Notes under the pieces: generated by a model
What the model was told of the DNA's origin: nothing
Database searches by the model: none
The model's input: only the letters and a program-made list of their open reading frames with translations
Shown: positions 1 through 5,400 of the stretch, piece after piece
How positions within the stretch are numbered: the stretch's first letter is position 1
Layout: each line of letters opens with the position of its first letter
Made by a program: the position numbers and the translations under genes
Source: Planctomycetia bacterium
GTDB taxonomy: Bacteria > Planctomycetota > Planctomycetia > Pirellulales > UBA1268
DNA: 5,400 nucleotides
Direction of reading: 5' to 3'
Assembly: GCA_009926295.1 (NCBI GenBank)
Contig: RFPF01000217.1
Location: 1 to 5,400, forward strand

Positions 1-1010
1 CCGTTGTCCAGGAACGTGAGCGACTCGAGGCCGGGCAGGGCCGCGATCTTCGCCAGCCCGGCGTCGGTGACGCCCGTCTCGCGGAGCGACAGATCCTTGA
101 GGGCCGGCAGATCGGCGAGCACCTCGAGGCCGGCATCGGTCAGGGTCGGCAGATCGCGGAGCGAGAGGCGGCTGAGTTTCTTGAGCGGCCCGAGCGCCCG
201 CAGGCCCTCGGAGCCGAAGCCCTGGCAGCGGAAGATCTCGAGCGACTCGAGCGTGCCGATGCGGGCGAGCGTTGGTCCGGCCGCGTCCGTGATCGCGAAA
301 TCCTGCATCAGGAGCGCGGCGAGGGACTTGCTCGCGGCCAGCCGCTCGATGCCGTCGTCGGTGACGGCCGTGCTGCGATGCTTGAGCGCCCGCAGCTTCG
401 GCAGCTTGCCCAGCACGTCGAGCGTCATGTCGCCGGCCTCCATGTTGCCGCGCAGGTCGAGCACTTCGAGCGTTTGGAGTTTGGCCAGCCGCCGGGTGTT
501 GAGGTCGTTGAACCGGTTCTGCAGGAGCCCGAGCCGCTCGAGATCCTCCAGCCGCGAGATCCACTTGAGGGCCGCTCCGGTCATGTTGGCGTTCGACGAG
601 AGGTCGAGATCGACGAGATGCGGGAAGGCCGCGGCGATCGTTTCCACGGTGACGTCGGTGAGCGAACTGTTGGTGAGGGCCAGCGTGTCGAGGTGCGCGA
701 GGCCGGCGAGCGACGCCACCGCCGCATCGTCGAGCGTGCGGCAGTTGTGGATCTGAAGCGTGCGCAGTTCCGGCAGGCGGCCCACGGCCGCGATGTCGGC
801 CGCGGAAAGCTGCGAGCCGTCGGCGATCACGATCTCCGTCGGCCGCCGGGAGTCGCCGTCGGCAAAGGATCTTTTCGCCCCGACCGCCTCGAGCCGCTCG
901 AGGACGGCCGCATCGTCGGCGGTGGACGGCAGACCCGCCGGGCCGCAGAACAGCGCCGCGATCAGGAGCGGCCTCCATCTGACGATCGATCCACGCGCGG
1001 CAGTGTGCAT
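1..1010 (-). CDS. Secreted leucine-rich repeat protein, C-terminus cut off by window edge
   Basis: Reading leftward from ATG at 1010 the frame stays open to the window start, giving 336 complete codons and no stop, so the gene is partial at its 3' end. Residues 1-31 look like a Sec signal peptide: arginines at 6, 11 and 13, a hydrophobic stretch at 14-27, and a plausible cleavage after the STA at 29-31. The Cys at 22 is not in a good lipobox. From about residue 79 there are roughly eleven repeats of 24-25 residues with the LxxLxxLxL pattern, starting near 79, 104, 129, 154, 178, 203, 228, 253, 276, 301 and 325. Several end in a TDAGL-type helix start (for example 291-295 and 315-319). Such repeats form curved solenoids used for protein binding, and proteins of this type are abundant in Planctomycetes. 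No catalytic domain is visible. It lies 34 bases downstream of the oxidoreductase on the same strand, so co-transcription is likely. The partner and role are unknown; the family call is firm. Confidence 0.88.
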   Translation of the reverse strand, partial: MHTAARGSIVRWRPLLIAALFCGPAGLPSTADDAAVLERLEAVGAKRSFADGDSRRPTEIVIADGSQLSAADIAAVGRLPELRTLQIHNCRTLDDAAVASLAGLAHLDTLALTNSSLTDVTVETIAAAFPHLVDLDLSSNANMTGAALKWISRLEDLERLGLLQNRFNDLNTRRLAKLQTLEVLDLRGNMEAGDMTLDVLGKLPKLRALKHRSTAVTDDGIERLAASKSLAALLMQDFAITDAAGPTLARIGTLESLEIFRCQGFGSEGLRALGPLKKLSRLSLRDLPTLTDAGLEVLADLPALKDLSLRETGVTDAGLAKIAALPGLESLTFLDN

Positions 1011-1015
1011 TGAAG

Positions 1016-1023
1016 CCTCTCCC
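1016..1023 (-). promoter_or_regulatory. Ribosome binding site of the leucine-rich repeat gene
   Basis: On the minus strand GGGAGAGG lies 5 bases before the ATG at 1010. It supports that start and independent translation within the short gap after the oxidoreductase stop. Confidence 0.65.
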
Positions 1024-1044
1024 GTCCCGGCAGGTTGGCAGAAT

Positions 1045-2568
1045 TCAGGTGTCGAGCGTGTAGCCGGCGGGATACACCGGCTTGATGAGTTCGGCCACGC
1101 GAGGCGTCTTGAGCGCCGCGAGGTTCGTGACCTCGAGGTTCCTCGCATTCCAATCCACCTTCTCGCCCCACTCGCCCATCGCGCCACCGGGGCCACCCTG
1201 GGCGGCTGCCCACACGGCGAGATTGCCGAGCAGGATCGTCTCGGTGAGCGGGCCGGCGCGGTCGACGAAGTTGGACTTCGCGATCTGCGGATCGCCCGCC
1301 TGCTTCGCGCGGAACAGCTCGAACATGTTGTCGGCGTCGTTCCCCTTGCCCGTGGCTTCGGCCGGCTCGAAGTCGGCCTGCACCTTCTCGACGCCCTTGA
1401 GTTCGTACTTCCCGCAGTAGTCGTCGCTCGAATAGAAGGCTCCCTTCTCGCCCACCACGAGCACGCCGCTGTCGGCGACCTTGTCGATGCCCCACTTCGC
1501 GAACACCTCGGCCGGTGGCTTGTTGCCCTTGCGGTCGTACCACCAGAACGGCAGCGACGGTCGCTCCGAGGTCTCCGGAAACTCAAACTTGATGATCGAA
1601 CTGGCGGGAAAGCTGTCGAAGTCGTGACCGGTGGTGCGGGCGACCACCGATACGGGATCGCGCAGGCCGCACGAGGCGAAGGGCACCGTGAGCATGTGGC
1701 AGGCCATGTCGCCCAGGGCCCCCGTGCCGAAATCCCACCAGCCTCGGTGTTGGAAGGCGTGGTAGAGGCCGGGCCAGTATTCCCGGGAGGGCGCCACTCC
1801 GAGCCAATTTTTCCAGTCGAGCCGCTCGAGGGCCTTGCCGATCTCCTGCTGCTTCTTCTTGACGAGGTCGGCGACGATCTCCGCCACATCCTCGGCCGAC
1901 GTGGCCGCGTCTTCCGCCTCGTTGACCTCGGTCATCGCCTGCGCCTGGTACGAGCGAAGGTTCATCCGGCGGCCCGGGCCCTGGGCCCAGACCGGGCGGT
2001 TCGACCAGGCGTAGACCTCCCGGAGCGGGCCGAGCACCCCCGACCGGATCTGGGCGATCGCCTCCCGCGACGACGCGAGCGCCGTGCCCTGGTTGCCCAT
2101 CTGCGTGCAGACACCAGTGTCGGCGGCGACCTTCGCCAGAAGGCGGGCCTCGTAGATCGTGCGGGTGAGCGGTTTCTGCGTGTAGCAACTGATGCCCAGC
2201 CGCATCGCGTCGAGCGTGGCGGGGGCGTGCATGTGGTCGGGCGTGCTCACCGTCACGATGTCGATCTTCTTGCCATGCTTGGCGAGCAGTTCTCGGTAGT
2301 CGGTGAACCGCTCGGCATCCTTGAACTTCTCGGCGTTCCCCTTGCTCTCGAGCGTCTTGCGATCGACGTCGCAGATGGCGATCACGTCGCCGAAGAGCGC
2401 GGCGTTGTCGGAGTCGCTGCCCCCCTTGCCGCCGACGCCGATGCAGGCGACGGTGGGCCGCTCGATCGCAGCCTGTGAATAGGCCCGGCGGGTGCCGGCG
2501 GCGAAGAAGAATCCGCTGCCGGCCAGTCCGGAGACGCCGAGGAAGCGACGGCGGGAGGGGCGGGGCAT
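1045..2568 (-). CDS. Tat-exported Gfo/Idh/MocA family oxidoreductase
   Basis: This predicted protein of 507 residues is a probable NAD(P)-dependent sugar or polyol dehydrogenase of unknown substrate. The start at 2568 is preferred over an in-frame ATG at 2640 because AGGAG lies 6 bases upstream and the protein then begins directly with a twin-arginine signal (SRRRFLG at 5-11, followed by a hydrophobic stretch to about 25), implying folded export to the periplasm. The Rossmann domain has the glycine motif GVGGKG at 44-49, an acidic CDVD at 66-69 after the second strand, and TPDHMHAP at 109-116. The QKP at 131-133 keeps the catalytic-type Lys132 of the usual EKP motif. The C-terminal domain contains GWWDFGTGALGDMACH at 276-291, a block typical of planctomycetal members, with the histidine probably at the active site. 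Residues about 203-250 are a charged, probably helical segment that seems longer than in relatives I recall. It is first in a likely two-gene unit with the leucine-rich repeat gene. Confidence 0.93.
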   Translation of the reverse strand: MPRPSRRRFLGVSGLAGSGFFFAAGTRRAYSQAAIERPTVACIGVGGKGGSDSDNAALFGDVIAICDVDRKTLESKGNAEKFKDAERFTDYRELLAKHGKKIDIVTVSTPDHMHAPATLDAMRLGISCYTQKPLTRTIYEARLLAKVAADTGVCTQMGNQGTALASSREAIAQIRSGVLGPLREVYAWSNRPVWAQGPGRRMNLRSYQAQAMTEVNEAEDAATSAEDVAEIVADLVKKKQQEIGKALERLDWKNWLGVAPSREYWPGLYHAFQHRGWWDFGTGALGDMACHMLTVPFASCGLRDPVSVVARTTGHDFDSFPASSIIKFEFPETSERPSLPFWWYDRKGNKPPAEVFAKWGIDKVADSGVLVVGEKGAFYSSDDYCGKYELKGVEKVQADFEPAEATGKGNDADNMFELFRAKQAGDPQIAKSNFVDRAGPLTETILLGNLAVWAAAQGGPGGAMGEWGEKVDWNARNLEVTNLAALKTPRVAELIKPVYPAGYTLDT

Positions 2569-2574
2569 GGCAGG

Positions 2575-2579
2575 CTCCT
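2575..2579 (-). promoter_or_regulatory. Ribosome binding site deciding the oxidoreductase start
   Basis: AGGAG on the minus strand is 6 bases from the ATG at 2568. The in-frame ATG at 2640 would add 24 residues ahead of the twin-arginine signal, which argues against it. Confidence 0.7.
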
Positions 2580-2611
2580 GTAGATCGGATGCGGAGGATA
2601 GCCGCCGGAGT

Positions 2612-2640
2612 TTGACGCCCTCCCACGGCAGCGGTATCAA
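2612..2640 (+). promoter_or_regulatory. Candidate sigma70-like promoter for the pspA-AAA unit
   Basis: TTGACG at 2612-2617 (five of six to the -35 consensus) is followed after exactly 17 bases by TATCAA at 2635-2640 (four of six to the -10 consensus). Transcription would begin near 2647, leaving a leader of about 75 bases before the PspA start at 2723. It sits in the only sizeable non-coding gap of the window, between divergent genes. I saw no comparably good promoter for the oxidoreductase on the other strand, and no recognisable operator or sigma54-type element (the GG/GC boxes used by enterobacterial pspA) stood out. Sigma-factor preferences of this lineage are not known from the sequence. 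Confidence 0.45.
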
Positions 2641-2709
2641 ACACTATTCGCGGCCCCCCCGCCAGCACGGATCCACGAGCCCGAACTCCCGAGCCGGCCC
2701 CCGACCCAC

Positions 2710-2714
2710 GGAGA
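2710..2714 (+). promoter_or_regulatory. Ribosome binding site deciding the PspA start
   Basis: GGAGA lies 8 bases before ATG 2723. The frame is open further upstream to an ATG at 2492, but that would run through the divergent oxidoreductase gene and add a low-complexity arginine- and proline-rich leader, so 2723 is the start. Confidence 0.65.
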
Positions 2715-2722
2715 AAATTCCC

Positions 2723-3472
2723 ATGATCCTCGGCAAGTTGTGGAAGGCGCTCGCCGCGCAGATGAACAAGATCGCCAACTTCTTCTGGACGGCCGACCCC
2801 GTCGCGCAGCTCCAGTACGAGTACGACAAGGCGGTCGATCAGATGAAGGAGGGCCGCGAGGGACTCGAGCAGTATCGGGCGCTCGTCGAGCGGGTGACCC
2901 GACAGGTGAACGGCGACCGCGATCACGTGTCAAAGCTCGAGGCTCAGGTGAAGGCCTACCTCCAGATCGGCGAGCGCGAGACGGCGAGCCGCTTCGCCCT
3001 GGAATTGCAGAAGGCGAAGAAGGACCTCGCCGAGAACGAGGCGCAGCTCGCGCTCCACGAACAGGCCTATGGCAACAACGTCACGAAGGTGAAGCACGCG
3101 ACGAAGAAGCTCGCCGACCTCAAGCAGAAGATCCAGAAGTACGACGCGGAGCTCAAGCTCTCGCGGGCCGAGGCCGAGCTCGCCAAGTTGGCCACGAGCT
3201 TCAACTTCGACATCACGACCGACTTCGGCCAGATCGAGGACGTGATCCAGGACAAGATCGGCCTGAACCGCGCGAAGGTGCGCGTGGCCGCCGATCTCTC
3301 CGGCGAGGGGCTCGACAAGATCAAGACCGAACAGGCGGTCGAGAAGCAGATGGCGGACAACGCCCTGCGCGAGTTCGAGATCCAGATGGGGATGGTCACG
3401 CCCGAGACCGCGGGTGTGAAGGCCGACGACAAGGAGCTCGGCACGGAGCGGAACAAGCAGACGGCCACCTGA
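2723..3472 (+). CDS. pspA: PspA/IM30 (phage shock protein A) family protein
   Basis: This protein of 249 residues is almost entirely helical. Residues 1-22 form an amphipathic helix with lysines at 5, 8 and 16 and an aromatic end (NFFW at 19-22), matching the membrane-binding first helix of the family. Then comes the familiar ADP followed by a long helix (24-26 onward), and a highly charged coiled coil from about 30 to 160. A further helical region at 164-224 follows, and a hydrophilic tail from 225 to the end. Length fits PspA (about 220-250). Family members are ESCRT-III-related, assemble into rods or rings on the inner membrane, and protect or remodel it under stress. The gene heads a probable operon: the AAA ATPase begins 33 bases after its stop. 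No pspF, pspB or pspC is visible here, so regulation is likely unlike the enterobacterial system. The symbol is given by family; vipp1-like function cannot be excluded. Confidence 0.9.
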   Translation: MILGKLWKALAAQMNKIANFFWTADPVAQLQYEYDKAVDQMKEGREGLEQYRALVERVTRQVNGDRDHVSKLEAQVKAYLQIGERETASRFALELQKAKKDLAENEAQLALHEQAYGNNVTKVKHATKKLADLKQKIQKYDAELKLSRAEAELAKLATSFNFDITTDFGQIEDVIQDKIGLNRAKVRVAADLSGEGLDKIKTEQAVEKQMADNALREFEIQMGMVTPETAGVKADDKELGTERNKQTAT

Positions 3473-3492
3473 TCCGGCCGGAATTTTCTTCC

Positions 3493-3497
3493 AGGGA
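3493..3497 (+). promoter_or_regulatory. Ribosome binding site for the ATPase GTG start
   Basis: AGGGA lies 8 bases before GTG 3506. There is no other start codon in this frame between the PspA stop (3470-3472, same frame) and 3506, so GTG 3506 is the earliest possible start. Confidence 0.5.
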
Positions 3498-3505
3498 TCG
3501 CCGTC

Positions 3506-4669
3506 GTGGCCACCGCCTCTCCTTCCGCCGCCCCGTCTTCCGGGTCGCCCGCCCTCGGGACGGCGTCCGAGCCCCGCGCCGCCGGCGCGTCGTTGCCGGC
3601 ATGGTGCCCGGCGTGGGCGGAGCGGCTCGGCGACGCGTACCTTTCGGGCACGAGCTGCATGTTCCTGCTGCACGGGAACGTGCGCGATCTGGTTGCGGTC
3701 GCGGCTTCCGGGTCCGACGTCGCCACAGGCTGGGCCACGGTGCCGGACTTCCTCGCCCGCGAACTCTTCGGCCGCTGGGACATCGTGCTGGGGTACGACG
3801 TCGGCAAGGGGCTGCGGCCCCTCGCCGGATCCGATCCGAACCGGCTGCGTGCCATGGCGCAGTGGCTCACCGAACGGCTCGGCGCTGCGACCAATTGGCC
3901 GCGCGATCCGGATGCGGCGATCGCGGCGATCGACGCGCTCCTCGAGCGCAACCTGCTCGAGCCGCCCGAGCAACGCAAGCGAATCGCGCTCGTCCTCGAC
4001 TACGCCCAGTATCTCGCCCCCGCGGGCGATGCCGCCTCCGCGGCCCGCGCCGGTGCCGGCCGGCTCGTGCGGCTGCTCGCCTGGGCCACCAACCCGCTCC
4101 TGCGGCGCGTGAACGTGGCGATCGTGCTCGTCACCGACTCGATGGCCGAGATCCATCCGCGGCTCGTGCAGAGCCCGGCGGTGACCGCCATCGAGGTGCC
4201 GTTGCCGGATGCCGCCGAGCGGGAGCGGTTTGCGCTGGCCGTGGCCGCCTCCGCCGGCATGCCCGCCGGACAGCACGACGCGGTGAAGCGGGCGGCGGCG
4301 CTCCGGTGGACTCTCGCTCGAGAGCCTGCGGGCGGTGATCACGATGTCGGCCCGCGAAGGAACGGCTCCCGATGGCCCAGAATTCGCGCTGATGAAGAAG
4401 GATCTCATCGAGCGGTCGTGCCAGGGGCTCGTCGAGTTCATCCAGCCGCGGCTCACGCTCGACGCCGTCGCCGGCCACGCCGAGGCCAAGAGCCGCCTCG
4501 AGGCCGACGCCCGGGCGATCAAGCGGGGGCAGTTGGAGAGCGCCCCGATGGGGTATCTCATCTGCGGGCCCGTGGGCACCGGCAAGAGCTTCATCGCCGA
4601 GTGCTACGCCGGCAGCGTCGGTATCCCCTGTGCCGTGCTCAAGAACTTCCGCTCGAAGTACGTGGGTGA
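3506..4669 (+). CDS. N-terminal half of AAA+ ATPase (degenerate D1 module), frame lost near 4304
   Basis: The open frame has 387 codons, but only about the first 266 (to 4303) read as real protein. After that, arginine-, proline- and glycine-rich sequence runs out of frame across the next ATPase core to a TGA at 4669. Residues 1-30 are a low-complexity Ala/Ser/Pro leader. Residues 31-266 resemble an AAA module without a P-loop: FLLHGNVRDL at 53-62, a Walker B-like strand ending LVLDYAQ at 162-168 (Asp165 kept, the catalytic Glu replaced by Tyr166), and a sensor 1-like strand ending LVTDS at 208-212. An IEVPLPDAAERERF block at 229-242 has the shape that precedes the lid in AAA proteins. It is therefore probably ATPase-inactive. 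The first lid helices (240-266) stop exactly where the reading frame changes, and their continuation is found in the next frame. It follows pspA by 33 bases. The module assignment rests on motifs, not a profile search. Confidence 0.7.
   Translation: MATASPSAAPSSGSPALGTASEPRAAGASLPAWCPAWAERLGDAYLSGTSCMFLLHGNVRDLVAVAASGSDVATGWATVPDFLARELFGRWDIVLGYDVGKGLRPLAGSDPNRLRAMAQWLTERLGAATNWPRDPDAAIAAIDALLERNLLEPPEQRKRIALVLDYAQYLAPAGDAASAARAGAGRLVRLLAWATNPLLRRVNVAIVLVTDSMAEIHPRLVQSPAVTAIEVPLPDAAERERFALAVAASAGMPAGQHDAVKRAAALRWTLAREPAGGDHDVGPRRNGSRWPRIRADEEGSHRAVVPGARRVHPAAAHARRRRRPRRGQEPPRGRRPGDQAGAVGERPDGVSHLRARGHRQELHRRVLRRQRRYPLCRAQELPLEVRG
4287..4305 (+). other. Frame-change site inside one ATPase gene
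   Basis: The downstream frame has a TGA at 4284-4286, so any join must lie after it. The upstream frame reads sensibly to Leu at 4301-4303. Skipping one base there continues as GGLSLESLRAV from 4305, which is a normal lid helix of an AAA module. Adding two bases instead would give the common LTGGLSL form. Neither a homopolymer nor a known slippery heptamer is present; the site follows a short GGC triplet run (4291-4299), which alone would not change frame. Confidence 0.7.
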
Positions 4670-5351
4670 GACCGAGGCGAACCTCGAGCATGCCCTCGAC
4701 GTCCTGCGCAGCCTCGGGCCCGTGGTCGTGATCATCGACGAGGCCGACGCCGCGCTCGGAAACCGCGACCAGGGGGGCGACTCGGGCACGCAGTCGCGCG
4801 TGTTCTCGATGATCGCCAGGCAAATGGGCGACACCCGCTACCGCGGGAAGATCGTCTGGATGCTGCTCACGAGCCGGCCCGACTCCCTGCCGATCGACCT
4901 CAAGCGCCAGGGCCGGGCGGAGGTCCACATCCCCCTCTTCTACCCCCACGACCAGGCGGAGATCGACGCGATGTTCACGGCGATGGCGCGGAAGTGCGGC
5001 GTCAAGCTCGCCGCCGGCCTGCCCGGGCCGGTGGATCTCGCACTGGGGCTCTCCGGCGCCGACATCGAGAGCGTCGTCCTCGCCGCGCGGCGGAAGGGCC
5101 TCGACCGGGCCGCCGACTCCGGCCAGTCCGCCCCGCACGAGATCTCCGCGGCAGACCTCCGGGCGGCGCTCGACGATTTTCTCCCGAGCGCCCAGGGCCT
5201 CGAAAAGGAGATGCAGGAGATCGCGGCGGTGCTCGAGTGCACCGAGAAGCGGTTTCTCCCGGACCGCTGGAAGGAGCAGGTGGCCAGGCCGGGCGGCCGG
5301 GCCCAGCTCCAGGAGCGGCTGGCAGCGATCCGCGAAGTGGTTCGCGGGTGA
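4335..5351 (+). CDS. C-terminal half of AAA+ ATPase (active D2 module)
   Basis: Counting from GTG 4335 this part has 338 residues and carries a full classical AAA core. Walker A is GPVGTGKS at 78-85. The aromatic pore-loop region is SKYVGETEANL at 107-117, close to the SKWxGESE of Vps4-type enzymes. Walker B is VVVIIDEAD at 130-138, with Asp135 and catalytic Glu136. Sensor 1 is LLTSRPD at 177-183, with Ser where Asn is usual. The arginine-finger region is RQGR at 191-194, and the lid motif is GLSGADIESVV at 238-248. Together these indicate ATP-driven remodelling or threading of a protein substrate. A helical charged tail (about 285-338) follows; no protease or zinc site is present, so it is not FtsH. 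No convincing ribosome binding site precedes GTG 4335, ATG 4344 or ATG 4392, which suggests this is the second half of the preceding gene, not a separate one. Fused, the protein would have about 614 residues. Adjacent pspA is the likely functional partner by inference. Confidence 0.85.
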   Translation: MITMSAREGTAPDGPEFALMKKDLIERSCQGLVEFIQPRLTLDAVAGHAEAKSRLEADARAIKRGQLESAPMGYLICGPVGTGKSFIAECYAGSVGIPCAVLKNFRSKYVGETEANLEHALDVLRSLGPVVVIIDEADAALGNRDQGGDSGTQSRVFSMIARQMGDTRYRGKIVWMLLTSRPDSLPIDLKRQGRAEVHIPLFYPHDQAEIDAMFTAMARKCGVKLAAGLPGPVDLALGLSGADIESVVLAARRKGLDRAADSGQSAPHEISAADLRAALDDFLPSAQGLEKEMQEIAAVLECTEKRFLPDRWKEQVARPGGRAQLQERLAAIREVVRG

Positions 5352-5400
5352 GGCTTCACGAGACGATTCCCACGGTCCGAATTCCCCCGTTTCCTACCGG

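Noticed and set aside
760..2478. Open frame of 572 codons on the plus strand opposite the oxidoreductase
   Set aside because: It runs antisense to a clearly recognised gene, and its Arg/Gly/His/Leu-rich translation has no domain signature.
3474..3481. CCGGCCGG palindrome followed by AATTTTCTT after the PspA stop, resembling a terminator
   Set aside because: The palindrome has no loop bases and cannot form a stable intrinsic hairpin, and the next gene starts only 25 bases later.
3470..3508. PspA and the ATPase lie in the same frame separated by a single TGA and eleven sense codons, hinting at readthrough fusion
   Set aside because: The ATPase has its own GTG with a ribosome binding site, and the stop context shows nothing special; one in three gene pairs share frame by chance.
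4301..4307. CTC CGG T as a programmed +1 frameshift site
   Set aside because: It lacks the features of known sites: no stop codon in the A site as in prfB, no upstream Shine-Dalgarno-like stimulator at the right distance, and no clear downstream pseudoknot. An indel is simpler.
2740..4338. Open frame of 532 codons on the plus strand overlapping pspA and the ATPase in another frame
   Set aside because: Its translation is almost all Arg, Gly, Ala and Pro, as expected of an off-frame reading of high-GC coding DNA.
2930..4594. Open frame of 554 codons on the minus strand opposite pspA and the ATPase
   Set aside because: It is the antisense shadow of two well-supported genes in GC-rich DNA; its translation is low-complexity with no recognisable domain.
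5352..5400. Last 49 bases after the ATPase stop
   Set aside because: No start codon with a ribosome binding site, hairpin or repeat could be supported here.

Overview
The window is GC-rich, densely packed bacterial DNA that looks planctomycetal. The pointers are a Tat-exported Gfo/Idh/MocA oxidoreductase of the kind expanded in Planctomycetes, a secreted leucine-rich repeat protein with TDAGL-type repeats, and strong G/C preference at third codon positions. This taxonomic reading is inference; there is no rRNA or other marker gene here.

Layout. Two genes lie on the minus strand in the left half: an exported oxidoreductase (2568 down to 1045), followed 34 bases later by a leucine-rich repeat protein (1010 down through the window start, so its C-terminus is missing). 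A 154-base divergent intergenic region (2569-2722) holds a good sigma70-like promoter candidate facing right. On the plus strand come a PspA/IM30-family protein (2723-3472) and, 33 bases later, an AAA+ ATPase locus (3506-5351). The last 49 bases hold nothing recognisable.

The ATPase locus is the most interesting part. As read, it is two open frames: an N-terminal half (from GTG 3506) that looks like a degenerate AAA module without a P-loop, and a C-terminal half (ending 5351) with a complete classical AAA core. The frame change falls between about 4287 and 4305, inside what should be the helical lid of the first module. One gene of about 614 codons, broken by a small indel, a sequencing or assembly error, or less likely a programmed shift, explains this best.

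How the genes may work together. PspA proteins are bacterial members of the ESCRT-III superfamily and polymerise on membranes. A tightly linked two-module AAA ATPase (dead D1, active D2) is a natural candidate for remodelling or disassembling PspA polymers, as Vps4 does for ESCRT-III. That pairing is inferred from gene order and family knowledge. The left-hand pair (Tat-exported oxidoreductase plus Sec-exported repeat protein) is probably an independent extracytoplasmic unit of unknown substrate.
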